This document shows positions 17,526 through 25,958 of a stretch of DNA of 64,000 bases, piece by piece. The position numbers and the translations under genes were made by a program. The notes beneath the pieces were generated by a model. That model was not told where the DNA came from. It did not search any database and worked only from the letters and a program-made list of their open reading frames with translations. This DNA comes from Paenibacillus contaminans (GTDB lineage Bacteria > Bacillota > Bacilli > Paenibacillales > NBRC-103111): positions 244,210 through 308,209 of the forward strand of contig NZ_QMFB01000010.1 in assembly GCF_003285015.1 (NCBI RefSeq), given 5' to 3'. The stretch's first letter is position 1; every line of letters starts with the position of its first letter.

Positions 17526-18386
17526 TTGGCCAATGTTCGAATCGTGATAGACAGCACAGCCGATATACCCCGTGAAATCCGCGAATCGTTAGGGATCGAG
17601 ATGGTTCCGCTCAAAGTGCATTTCGGTACGGAAACGTATCTGGACTCCGTAACGATCGAAGCCGATCAGTTTTATGAGAAGCTGACCCGCACTCCCGTGC
17701 TGCCGACGACTTCCCAGCCTTCTCCGGTTGAATTTTTGGAGACGTATAAACGCATAGCTGCCGAGCAGCCGGATACGCAAATCATATCGATTCATTTGGC
17801 TTCCGTATTAAGCGGCACATACCAATCGGCGGTACTTGCCAAATCGATGCTCGAAGATGAGGTAAACGTTACTGTCGTCGATTCCAAGTCTGCTTCTTAC
17901 GGGATCGGTTTAATGGCAATTGCGGCGGCGAAAGCGGCCGCACAAGGGAAGAGCAGAGAGCAATGCCTGGAAGCGATCGAGGAAATCCACGAGCAATGCG
18001 GACTGTATTTTTTGGTCGATACCCTCGAGTACCTGCAAAAAGGCGGGCGTATCGGGCGGGCCGCGGCTTTTGTCGGGTCGCTGCTCAATATCAAGCCTAT
18101 TTTGTCTCTGGATGCCGAAGGCACGGTCATGTCCGTCGACAAAGTGCGCGGGCATAAAAAAGCGACGCTTCGTATCGTGGAGCTGCTGAACGAGCACTCC
18201 CGCTTCTCCGGCAAGCCGGTCCGGATCATCATCGCCCACTCCAGCTCGATGGAAAATGCCCAGCAGTTCAGCTCCGTAATCAGCGAACATTTTGACGTCA
18301 AAGAGTTAACGTACACGACCCTCGGACCTGTGATCGGCACGCATGTCGGTCCCGGTACGGTAGCCGTATTCATGCTTCCGGCATAA
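17526..18386 (+). CDS. DegV family fatty-acid-binding protein (FakB-like)
   Basis: Binds a fatty acid and presents its carboxylate to FakA. The start RIVIDSTADIPREI carries the STAD motif; PTTSQPSPVEF, SIHLASVLSGTYQSA and VVDSKSASYGIG follow. The C-terminal domain has DTLEYLQKGGRIGRAAA and a final GPVIGTHVGPGTVAVF with the lipid-head contacting residues. About 286 residues. TTG 17526 is chosen because GGAG lies 8 bases upstream. Immediate adjacency to fakA makes it the likely partner. It links to plsX at 44.4 kb through acyl-phosphate. Confidence 0.88.
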   Translation: MANVRIVIDSTADIPREIRESLGIEMVPLKVHFGTETYLDSVTIEADQFYEKLTRTPVLPTTSQPSPVEFLETYKRIAAEQPDTQIISIHLASVLSGTYQSAVLAKSMLEDEVNVTVVDSKSASYGIGLMAIAAAKAAAQGKSREQCLEAIEEIHEQCGLYFLVDTLEYLQKGGRIGRAAAFVGSLLNIKPILSLDAEGTVMSVDKVRGHKKATLRIVELLNEHSRFSGKPVRIIIAHSSSMENAQQFSSVISEHFDVKELTYTTLGPVIGTHVGPGTVAVFMLPA

Positions 18387-18387
18387 T

Positions 18388-20439
18388 ATGATCGATTTGC
18401 ATGAGGTCTCCGTTCGCCAAGTTCGCGGCATCGGAGCGCAAAAAGCCGAGGAGTTGGGTTCGCTGGGCATCCGATCGGCATCCGATCTGCTTGAATATTT
18501 CCCCTTCCGTTATGAGGATTACCATGTGCGGGATTTGACGGAAGCGAAGGAAGGCGAAAAAATTACGATACAAGGCACGATTTACAGCGAGCCGGTCATG
18601 CAGCGGTTCGGCCGCGGCAAGGCGAGGCTGTCGTGCAAGGTCGTATCGGACAAGTTTTTTATCACTGCGGTATGGTTTAACCGTCCTTATATGAAAGAAC
18701 AATTAAAGCCGGGACTTGAAATCGTCCTGACCGGCAAGTGGGAAGGGAAACGGCAGCAAATGACCGTATCCACTTCGGAATTTGTCGGCAAGGAAAACTC
18801 CAGAGTCGGTACGCTGCAGCCGATTTACTCCGTGGCGGGCGAGGTTACCCAATACGGCTTGCGCCGAATGATCGCACAGGCGCTTGCGCAATACGGGGAA
18901 ATGATCCAAGAGGTGCTCCCGCACGAATTGATGGCGAAATACGATCTTATGCCTCGCAAGCGCGCCGTAGCGTTGATTCATAATCCTGCCGATGTATCGG
19001 AGGGCAACAAGGCGCGACGGCGGATGGTGTACGAAGAGCTTTTTCTGTTTCAAATCAAGCTGCAGGCTTATCGGGCAATGAACAAAAGCCGTGCGGACGG
19101 CATCGCGCATACCGTCGATTCGGAAGCGGTAAGAGGCTTCGTTCGCGCCCTGCCTTTTCAGTTGACGGACTCGCAGAAAAAGGTAGTCGCCGAAATTTTG
19201 GAAGATTTGCGGAAGCCTTTCTGTATGAACAGGCTGCTGCAGGGTGATGTCGGAGCGGGCAAAACGGTCGTTGCGGCCATTTCGCTATATGCCGTCGTAA
19301 AGGCGGGATCGCAAGGCGCGCTGATGGTTCCGACGGAAATTTTGGCCGAGCAGCATAAACGTTCGCTTGAGCGGTTATTCGAGCCTTACGGGATTCAGGT
19401 CGGGCTGCTGACCGGAAGCTTGACGGAGCGCAAACGGCGAGAGCTGCTTGCATCGCTGCAAATGGGACTTATCGATATATTGGTCGGCACGCATGCTTTA
19501 ATTCAGGAAGATGTGTTTTTCCGAAAGCTCGGACTCGTCGTAACCGACGAGCAGCATCGGTTCGGGGTCAATCAGCGAAGCATTTTGCGGCGCAAAGGGA
19601 TGACGCCGGACGTTCTGACGATGACGGCGACGCCGATCCCAAGGACGCTTGCGATAACCGCTTTCGGCGATATGGACGTCTCGACGCTTCGCGAGCTGCC
19701 CAAAGGCCGTAAACCGATCAAAACCTACGCCGTAAAGCACGATATGCTGGAGCGCGTACTCGGCTTTATCGACCGGGAAGCGAAAGCGGGACGTCAGGCA
19801 TATGTCATATGCCCGCTTATCGAGGAATCGGAGAAGCTGGATGTGCAAAATGCGATCGACGTGCATGCGCAGCTGACGCATCATTTTCCGTCGCTTCGCG
19901 TAGGTCTTCTGCACGGGCGAATGTCTGCGGCGGAGAAGGAAGAGATCATGACGGCTTTCGGTGCGAACGAGCTTCAGGTGCTCGTCTCGACGACAGTCAT
20001 CGAGGTTGGCGTCGACGTGCCGAATGCCACGCTGATGGTCGTGTACGATGCGGACCGGTTCGGCTTGTCGCAGCTTCATCAGCTCCGCGGGCGTGTCGGC
20101 CGGGGCGAGCATCAATCGTTCTGCGTGCTTCTCGCCGATCCGAAAACGGAGGTCGGGAAGGAACGCATGCGGGCGATGGTGGAGACGAACGACGGCTTCG
20201 AAATCGCCCGAAGGGATTTGGAGCTGCGCGGACCTGGCGATTTTTTCGGGACGAAGCAAAGCGGAGTACCCGAGTTCCGGGTTGCCGATATGATGGCGGA
20301 TTTCGAAACCTTGGAGCTGGCGCGGGACGATGCTGCGGAATTGGTGGCAAGAAGCGAGTTTTGGACTTCCATCGAGTACTTGCCGCTGCGCCAATACTTG
20401 CAAAGAGAGCAAGTGCTGACAGGCGAGTTGTTGGATTAG
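18388..20439 (+). CDS. recG: ATP-dependent DNA helicase RecG
   Basis: Remodels stalled forks and Holliday junctions. The N-terminal wedge (OB) domain is followed by the helicase core: LLQGDVGAGKTVVAA (Walker A near residue 287-295), the DEQH box at TDEQHRFGV, TATPIPRTLA, STTVIEVGVDVPNA and QLRGRVGRG, plus the C-terminal TRG-type region MVETNDGFEIARRDLELRGPGDFFGTKQSG (abridged here to its features: QxxGR and LRGPGDF). 683 residues. ATG 18388 lies one base after the degV stop with no clear ribosome-binding site, so translational coupling is likely. Confidence 0.95.
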   Translation: MIDLHEVSVRQVRGIGAQKAEELGSLGIRSASDLLEYFPFRYEDYHVRDLTEAKEGEKITIQGTIYSEPVMQRFGRGKARLSCKVVSDKFFITAVWFNRPYMKEQLKPGLEIVLTGKWEGKRQQMTVSTSEFVGKENSRVGTLQPIYSVAGEVTQYGLRRMIAQALAQYGEMIQEVLPHELMAKYDLMPRKRAVALIHNPADVSEGNKARRRMVYEELFLFQIKLQAYRAMNKSRADGIAHTVDSEAVRGFVRALPFQLTDSQKKVVAEILEDLRKPFCMNRLLQGDVGAGKTVVAAISLYAVVKAGSQGALMVPTEILAEQHKRSLERLFEPYGIQVGLLTGSLTERKRRELLASLQMGLIDILVGTHALIQEDVFFRKLGLVVTDEQHRFGVNQRSILRRKGMTPDVLTMTATPIPRTLAITAFGDMDVSTLRELPKGRKPIKTYAVKHDMLERVLGFIDREAKAGRQAYVICPLIEESEKLDVQNAIDVHAQLTHHFPSLRVGLLHGRMSAAEKEEIMTAFGANELQVLVSTTVIEVGVDVPNATLMVVYDADRFGLSQLHQLRGRVGRGEHQSFCVLLADPKTEVGKERMRAMVETNDGFEIARRDLELRGPGDFFGTKQSGVPEFRVADMMADFETLELARDDAAELVARSEFWTSIEYLPLRQYLQREQVLTGELLD

Positions 20440-20622
20440 CATGAAGCGTTCTCCGCGGCTATAACGGGTCGATGCGGTTTTCCATTTCGGTATCAGATTC
20501 AGACAAGCTTCGACGATTTAACGGAACATTTTCTCCGCAGTTATCATATGCTTGAGAGAGGGCTTGTGTCCGCACGAAGCGTTCGGCTTCGGAGCATACG
20601 GTACAAACGGAGGTGTCGATGC

Positions 20623-20910
20623 GTGAGCTACGTGAACTACGGCGTAGAACGGGAGCTTGTCGAACGGATCAAGCTGAAAATGAAAAATCCGGCGACGAAG
20701 GAACGGGTCAAGTATATTTTATACGGCGTGACCAAGTCGGATCTGCAGGATCGGGAGAAAATACGCAAATTGCTTAGACAGGCGGCCAGAGTGCTCGGCG
20801 AGAATATTACGCCTAGGCAGGAAGAGAATATTATAGCCTTCGTCATCGATCAGAAAATCGATCCCAACAATACATTTCACCTTCTAAAGCTGTGGGGGAT
20901 GTTCCGGTAG
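20623..20910 (+). CDS. Stage VI sporulation protein F-like (SpoVIF)
   Basis: 95 residues from GTG 20623, which lies 8 bases after a strong GGAGGT; longer in-frame readings upstream have no ribosome-binding site. The region from KERVKYILYGV through IRKLLRQAARVLGENITPRQEENIIAFVI resembles the SpoVIF pattern of two helices around a conserved NK/NI-P-x-x-E-x-I core. In Bacillus SpoVIF supports spore coat gene expression late in sporulation. The call rests on remembered motif similarity; a hypothetical small helical protein is the alternative. It ends with a strong bidirectional terminator. Confidence 0.6.
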   Translation: MSYVNYGVERELVERIKLKMKNPATKERVKYILYGVTKSDLQDREKIRKLLRQAARVLGENITPRQEENIIAFVIDQKIDPNNTFHLLKLWGMFR

Positions 20911-20922
20911 CGGCGGATCGGA

Positions 20923-20977
20923 GGCGCAACAAAAAGGAACGGGCGGCATAGGCAGCTGCGTTCCTTTTTGTTGCGCC
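20923..20977. terminator. Bidirectional terminator between recG-side genes and SRAP
   Basis: A perfect 18-bp inverted repeat, GGCGCAACAAAAAGGAAC (20923-20940) with GTTCCTTTTTGTTGCGCC (20960-20977). The A/T tracts lie inside the stem, so it serves both the rightward SpoVIF-like gene and the leftward SRAP gene. Confidence 0.85.
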
Positions 20978-20982
20978 GATAT

Positions 20983-21660
20983 TTACGGTACGGCCAGCGG
21001 CTCCAAACAAGCCGGGCTGTCGTTCTTAACGTTCCCGACGATCGGGGAGACGGGGTAAGCGGTCATTTTCTCCGCGGGGTACGGCTGAAGCAGCGGCAGA
21101 AGCCGCGAAGGATCGCGTTGCTCCCGATCGAGCCATACGGCTTCATCCTCGGGGCGCAAAATAACCGGCATCCTGTCGTGAATGTCTTCGACAAGCTTGT
21201 TCGGCGTAGTTGTAATGATGGTACAGCTGCTTATTTTTCGTCCGTCCGGAGCGAGCCAAGTCTCGTACAAGCCTGCCATCGCAAATAGTTCGCCGGAGGT
21301 AAGCGTGATGCGCATCGGCTGCTTGCCGGTGCCGGAACGTTTCCATTCGTAGAAGCCGTCTGCGGGGATGAGACATCTTTTCTTTTCGAGCGGTGTCCGG
21401 AAAGCCGGCTTTTCCATAAGCGTTTCCGCTCTGGCGTTCAGCATCTTGTTGCCGATTTTCTCGTCCTTCGCCCAGCTCGGAATAAGTCCCCATTTCAGTT
21501 CCCCGAGCCGATTTTTGGCGCCGTCGTGGATGATAGCCATAATCATTTGGCTGGGCGCAACATTATATTGCGGACGATGCAAGGGCGGAGCCGCTTGTTC
21601 GAGCATAAATCTCAGCATCAGCTCATCCCAGCTGACGACGATCGTAAATCTGCCGCACAA
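20983..21660 (-). CDS. SOS response-associated peptidase (SRAP/YedK/HMCES family)
   Basis: Forms a protective thiazolidine DNA-protein crosslink with abasic sites in single-stranded DNA. The initiator Met is followed at once by catalytic Cys2 (MCGRFTIVV). Motifs: RPQYNVAPSQ (Asn), CLIPADGFYEWKR (Glu), FAMAGLYETW and the HDRMPVIL His motif. 225 residues, normal. Leftward, convergent with the recG operon. A stand-alone gene here; the first gene of the accessory block. Confidence 0.92.
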   Translation of the reverse strand: MCGRFTIVVSWDELMLRFMLEQAAPPLHRPQYNVAPSQMIMAIIHDGAKNRLGELKWGLIPSWAKDEKIGNKMLNARAETLMEKPAFRTPLEKKRCLIPADGFYEWKRSGTGKQPMRITLTSGELFAMAGLYETWLAPDGRKISSCTIITTTPNKLVEDIHDRMPVILRPEDEAVWLDREQRDPSRLLPLLQPYPAEKMTAYPVSPIVGNVKNDSPACLEPLAVP

Positions 21661-21774
21661 AACGCATTCCCCCTATTTATCAATGAAATGTTCATGACGC
21701 ATACCGGCACTTTCGCGCTGTCGGAAGCCCGGAGTTAAGCTAGCTCCATTAAGCTGCAAGATCGCTAATAAACG

Positions 21775-22491
21775 TCAGTCCCGTATCGCTTCGAACACCG
21801 AACGATCCCATAAAATCCACGGATATTCGCGGGGCGGCGTCGAGACGAAGGCGAGCGGTTCCTTAAGGGTGGGGTGCTCGAACGCCAATCGGAGCGACCA
21901 GAGGCCGATCTGCTGACCCGGTTCGTTGACATGTGCGCCGTAACGCTGGTCGCCATACAGCGGGCAGCCGATTGAGGCGAACTGGACGCGAATTTGATGC
22001 GGTCTTCCGGTTTGCAGCTTTACTTTAACAAGGCTCATTCCTTCTCCGCTCGCGATGACCTCATAGTCGAGAATCGCTTCTTTCGCATCCGCGCTTCCTT
22101 GCGCCACCGCGGTCACCATATTCGTTCTGGCATCCTTGCGCAAATAGTGAACAAGCCTGCCGTTCGGTTTTTTCGGCTTTCCGCGGACGACGGCGACATA
22201 CGTTTTGCCGAAATCGCGTGTGCGGACCATATCGGACAAGCGGGAAGCCGCCTTCGAGGTTTTGGCGAATACCATGACGCCTCCAACCGGACGGTCAAGC
22301 CTATGAACCAATCCGAGATAAACATTGCCGGGCTTGGCGAAGCGCTGTTTGATGTCCGCCTTCAATACGCTCAACAAATCGGGATCCTTGGATTCGTCCT
22401 CCTGCGTCGGCATATTGACGGGCTTTTGGACGACGAGCAGATGGTTGTCCTCGTACAAAACCGGAACCGTGGGCTTGGCTCCCGAAGCCAT
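21775..22491 (-). CDS. RluA-family RNA pseudouridine synthase
   Basis: 238 residues beginning MASGAKPTVPVLYEDNHLLVV. It carries the KPVNMPTQ segment, the catalytic motif GLVHRLDRPVGGVMVFAKT with the essential Asp, RPHQIRVQFASIGCPLYGD, and LAFEHPT. It lacks an S4 domain, like B. subtilis YjbO/YhcT-type enzymes. The target (rRNA or tRNA) cannot be told from sequence. The start codon overlaps the upstream methyltransferase stop (TAATG, minus strand), so the two are translationally coupled. Confidence 0.85.
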   Translation of the reverse strand: MASGAKPTVPVLYEDNHLLVVQKPVNMPTQEDESKDPDLLSVLKADIKQRFAKPGNVYLGLVHRLDRPVGGVMVFAKTSKAASRLSDMVRTRDFGKTYVAVVRGKPKKPNGRLVHYLRKDARTNMVTAVAQGSADAKEAILDYEVIASGEGMSLVKVKLQTGRPHQIRVQFASIGCPLYGDQRYGAHVNEPGQQIGLWSLRLAFEHPTLKEPLAFVSTPPREYPWILWDRSVFEAIRD

Positions 22492-23360
22492 TAGCGTTTT
22501 TCCTCCCAACGGCCGAGAATGCCGCAAGGCAGGTGCATGCCGGATTCGGTAATCGGCAAGCCGATTTCTCCCGAAGTGATGGCGCCGCCGTATTTCTTCT
22601 TGAGCGTCATTGTCAAAATATTCGTCAGCACCGTAGCCGAAATGCCCGTCGTATAAGAATTGATCAGCATGAATAAAGGCTTGTCCGACATAATGGACAT
22701 ACAGCTTTGGACGAAAGGGAATAAATCCTCTTCCAGCTTCCACATTTCGCCGTTAGGTCCGCGGCCGTAGGACGGCGGGTCCATAATGATGGCGTCGTAC
22801 CGGCTGCCGCGCCGCTGCTCGCGCTGCACGAACTTGAAGACGTCATCCGTAATGAAACGGACCGGACGTTCGCCGAGACCGGAAAGCTGCAAGTTCTCCT
22901 TCGCCCATTGCACCATGCCCTTGGCTGCGTCGACATGACATACTTCCGCTCCCGCCGAAGCGCAAGCCACGCTTGCTCCGCCCGTGTAAGCAAACAAATT
23001 GAGAACCTTGATCGGGCGGCGCGCCGACTTGATTTTATCGATCATCCAGCTCCAGTTGACCGCTTGCTCGGGAAAAAGCCCGGTATGCTTGAAGCCGGTC
23101 GGCTTAATATAAAATTTCAGATTGCCGTAGGAAACGGTCCACCGCTCCGGCAGCTTCTCGCGGTATTCCCATTGTCCGCCGCCGCTGGAGCTGCGGTGAT
23201 AATGCGCGTTGGCATGCAGCCAGAGCCCGGTTTCTTTCTCCAAAGGCCATATAATTTGCGGGTCAGGCCGCCGCAGCGTGTAACCGCCCCAGCGCTCCAG
23301 CTTCTCGCCGCCGCCCGTATCGATTAATTCGTAGTCCTGCCAGTCTTTAGCCGAAAACAT
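22491..23360 (-). CDS. Class I SAM-dependent RNA-type methyltransferase
   Basis: 289 residues. An N-terminal region with QIIWP and the WTVSYGNLKFYIKPTGFKHTG-type segment is followed by a Rossmann fold: VLNLFAYTGGASVACA (motif I), CHVDAAKGMVQWAKEN, and the catalytic DPPSYGRGPNGEMW. This resembles the RlmI/RlmK-like rRNA methyltransferase group (PF10672). Coupled to the downstream pseudouridine synthase, so a two-gene RNA-modification unit is likely. The exact substrate is unknown. Confidence 0.78.
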   Translation of the reverse strand: MFSAKDWQDYELIDTGGGEKLERWGGYTLRRPDPQIIWPLEKETGLWLHANAHYHRSSSGGGQWEYREKLPERWTVSYGNLKFYIKPTGFKHTGLFPEQAVNWSWMIDKIKSARRPIKVLNLFAYTGGASVACASAGAEVCHVDAAKGMVQWAKENLQLSGLGERPVRFITDDVFKFVQREQRRGSRYDAIIMDPPSYGRGPNGEMWKLEEDLFPFVQSCMSIMSDKPLFMLINSYTTGISATVLTNILTMTLKKKYGGAITSGEIGLPITESGMHLPCGILGRWEEKR

Positions 23361-23473
23361 ATGTTTGGTCCCGTCCTTCGATTCGTCATTTGGATTGTAT
23401 CATCGTTATTTTACAACATCATGGGTGTAGAAGCGAGCACAGTCCTTCAACCGAAAGGCGGCAAATAAAAACG

Positions 23474-23503
23474 CTGACGATTTTCGGCCGTATCCGTTAT
23501 AAT
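23474..23503 (+). promoter_or_regulatory. Promoter for the GH26-like gene
   Basis: CTGACG (23474-23479), an 18-base spacer and a perfect TATAAT (23498-23503). It lies 58 bases upstream of the glycosidase start. Confidence 0.6.
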
Positions 23504-23561
23504 GATTGTGTCGGATTTTGTAAAAATATGAAGGTAACTGTCGCCAAGGGGAGAGGTTCGG

Positions 23562-25541
23562 ATGAAAAAAATGAAGCCGCGTTCGGACGGAAAGAGCAAG
23601 CTGAACCGCTGGGGAGCGCGTACGGCCGCTATCGCAGCGATAACGGGGCTGCTCGTATCCGGAACGGTCCTGCCGCAAAAGGCTCACGCCGATTATTATT
23701 GGGATTTGCACTTGAAAGCGAAATCATTGGATGATGCGGGAAACACGGCCGGGGCCATTCCGTATTGGGATGAGCTTATGCGGTACGAGGCGAATAAGGG
23801 CAATTGGGAGAACGCCGCCGTTTATGCCGGCAATATAGACGAATATTACGATAAAGTCGCGAAGGATTACGAGAATGCGATCAAGTATTACGAGCTCGAG
23901 AACGAATACTGGCTGAAGGCGGGCAAGGATTGGGGAGCGGGCGACTTGCAGCGGGCGGAGCACTTGCGGACGGTGACGGAAATTTATGTCTCGTCGGCGA
24001 ATGCCGGGCTGGCGAAGCAGCTTTCGGAGCCGAAGCAGGGAGGGCTTGCGAAATACGAGCCGGAGTCGGGCGTGTATCTCGGGTTGTACTCCGAACGCGA
24101 TCCGAAGATGGGCAACTATTTTACCCGCTCGGAGCAGCTTTACGGAAAAAAACACGCCATTTATTTGGCTTACGCGCCATGGGGAACCAAATTTCCCGGC
24201 GGCCACGCGCAAAATGCCAAGGAAGCCGGGGCGGGCCTGCAAATCGGCTGGGAGCCTTCGGAAGGGCTTGATGCCGTCGTCGACGGGCCATACATACGCG
24301 AGTGGGCGCGACAAGCCAAAGCGTCCGGTATTCCGATCTTTCTTCGTTATGCCAGCGAAATGAACGGCGCTTGGACGAAATGGAACGGCGATCCGCAGGC
24401 GTATATCGAAAAATTCCGTTTGATTCACGATATTATGGCCGAGGAAGCGCCGAACGTAGCGATGGTATGGAGTCCCGGCGACGTACCCCGCTACTCGATG
24501 GACGCTTATTACCCGGGAGACGAATATGTCGATTGGGTCGGCATCAGCTTATATACCGAGCCTTACGAGCATGGCGATCCGTCGAAGCCGGCCTACGGGC
24601 AGACGCCGATCGAACGTCTCGACGAGCTGTACGGGTTATATGCCGACCGCAAGCCGATCATGATCAGCGAAACGGCAGTCGCTCATTATACGAACGCCGA
24701 CGGCGAAGATTATACCGATTGGGCGCTGTTGAATCTCAGCAGGCTTTACGAGGTGATGCCGATCAAATATCCGAGACTTAAAGCGATTACGTATTTTAAT
24801 GTAGATATGAAGGAAAAAGACTCGCGAAACAATTATTTGCTGAGCGATAATGATGCCATGCTTAGCGCATACCGTTCGCTTATCGCCGGTCCGGGGTTTT
24901 TGTCCAAGATCGAGCAGGGCGCGAAGCCGGCTTCTCCGCTCGTTTATACGAAAGCGGACGGAGGCGCCGCCTTCGGAACGCAAACGCGTATCGTGCCGTT
25001 CGTGAAAATACCCGATGGCTTTATCGGGAAAGTGGAATATGTGCTGAACGGCAGCGTCGTCGGCTCGCAAAAGAAAGCGCCGTTTTATTTGGATCTGAAT
25101 GCCGGCGACGTGCCCGAGGGCTCTGTGTTCGAAGTGCGAACCTATGGGACGGACGGCAATTTGGCGGCTTCCAAATCGATCGCCTTGTCGTCGATCGTTT
25201 CCGTCGTCATAGACGGCAAGCCGCTGAGCGTGGAACAGAATCCGGTCATCGTGAACGGCAACACGCTTGCACCGCTGCGCGCTATTTTCGAGGCAATGGG
25301 CGCAAACGTCGATTATGACAACGATACAAGAACGGCAACCGGGAAGAAGGGCGGCACAACCGTTTCCCTGACGATCGGACAGGCGGATGTCAAGAAAAAC
25401 GGCAAAACGGAGACGCTCGAAGAGCCCGCCCAGCTGGTGAACAACTTTACGATGGCGCCGGTCAGATGGATTGGGGAGGCGTTCGGCGGGAAAGTGGAGT
25501 GGGACGGCAAAACGAGAACCGCGTTGATTACGACGCGTTGA
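23562..25541 (+). CDS. Secreted GH26-like glycoside hydrolase with C-terminal copper-amine-oxidase-type domain
   Basis: 659 residues with a signal peptide cleaved about AHA-DYY (residue 43). Residues 44-160 are helical and tyrosine-rich, TPR-like. Residues about 165-450 are a TIM barrel of GH26 type. The acid/base candidate is Glu266 in RYASEMNG and the nucleophile candidate is Glu370 in ISETA. GH26 mannanases usually have His before EMNG; here it is Ser, so the specificity may differ (mannan, beta-1,3-xylan or another glycan). After a beta-rich linker, residues 550-659 match the copper amine oxidase N-terminal-like domain common in Paenibacillus secreted proteins (two APLRAIFEAMGANV-like repeats). 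ATG 23562 follows GGGGAGAGG. Confidence 0.78.
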   Translation: MKKMKPRSDGKSKLNRWGARTAAIAAITGLLVSGTVLPQKAHADYYWDLHLKAKSLDDAGNTAGAIPYWDELMRYEANKGNWENAAVYAGNIDEYYDKVAKDYENAIKYYELENEYWLKAGKDWGAGDLQRAEHLRTVTEIYVSSANAGLAKQLSEPKQGGLAKYEPESGVYLGLYSERDPKMGNYFTRSEQLYGKKHAIYLAYAPWGTKFPGGHAQNAKEAGAGLQIGWEPSEGLDAVVDGPYIREWARQAKASGIPIFLRYASEMNGAWTKWNGDPQAYIEKFRLIHDIMAEEAPNVAMVWSPGDVPRYSMDAYYPGDEYVDWVGISLYTEPYEHGDPSKPAYGQTPIERLDELYGLYADRKPIMISETAVAHYTNADGEDYTDWALLNLSRLYEVMPIKYPRLKAITYFNVDMKEKDSRNNYLLSDNDAMLSAYRSLIAGPGFLSKIEQGAKPASPLVYTKADGGAAFGTQTRIVPFVKIPDGFIGKVEYVLNGSVVGSQKKAPFYLDLNAGDVPEGSVFEVRTYGTDGNLAASKSIALSSIVSVVIDGKPLSVEQNPVIVNGNTLAPLRAIFEAMGANVDYDNDTRTATGKKGGTTVSLTIGQADVKKNGKTETLEEPAQLVNNFTMAPVRWIGEAFGGKVEWDGKTRTALITTR

Positions 25542-25717
25542 CCCGCAGCTTCCATTGGAGAAAGCGATAGGCTTCCGTTTTGCAGGCAATTTTAACGAGC
25601 ATTCGCCACCGGTCGAACCTGGAGATAACATTTCGGGAACGCCGATCCGAACTATCATTTCTTGCTCACTTAGCCGAAACGCCGAATCTAAGGGGAATCG
25701 GTGAGCTTCCATACTTA

Positions 25718-25755
25718 ACGCCGTCGGGCAAAAGCCTGGCGGTGTTCTTTTTTTT
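25718..25755 (+). terminator. Terminator downstream of the GH26-like gene
   Basis: A 12-bp stem ACGCCGTCGGGC (25718-25729) / GCCTGGCGGTGT (25734-25745) with three G-T pairs and an AAAA loop, followed by TCTTTTTTTT. It lies about 177 bases after the glycosidase stop. Confidence 0.8.
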
Positions 25756-25837
25756 GCTGCTGGAACGGCGTTACCTTTTCCTTATGAATCCCCTTGTCTC
25801 CCTCCTTTATGATTAAATTCGTTAAAATAAACCTTTC

Positions 25838-25867
25838 GAACAATAAAATGAACCTAAATGAACGTAA
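25838..25867 (+). promoter_or_regulatory. Candidate DeoR-type operator: phased GAAC direct repeats
   Basis: GAAC occurs at 25838, 25850 and 25860, and the last two lie in a 10-base tandem repeat, ATGAACCTAA then ATGAACGTAA (25848-25867). This is just upstream of the -35 of the kduI promoter. DeoR-family repressors often bind direct repeats at about one helical turn, and the cluster encodes one. Binding is inference. Confidence 0.4.
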
Positions 25868-25881
25868 AAAGAAGAAAGTAA

Positions 25882-25910
25882 TGTACATAAACAAACCCAT
25901 GTATTATAAT
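25882..25910 (+). promoter_or_regulatory. Promoter of the kduI-regulator-kduD-kdgK-kdgA operon
   Basis: TGTACA (25882-25887), a 17-base spacer and TATAAT (25905-25910), 48 bases before kduI. A GTTAACGAAC follows at 25919-25928 and could be a further operator. Confidence 0.65.
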
Positions 25911-25958
25911 GTGACTAGGTTAACGAACTAAAACTAAACTTTTTGGAGGTACGAAACG

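Larger units (their letters stand above)
25542..25958. other. Intergenic control region upstream of the uronate operon
   Basis: 417 bases without a gene. They contain the terminator at 25718-25755, the repeated GAAC elements at 25838-25867 and the promoter at 25882-25910, which are listed separately. The section from 25800 on is clearly AT-rich compared with the genes either side. Confidence 0.7.
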
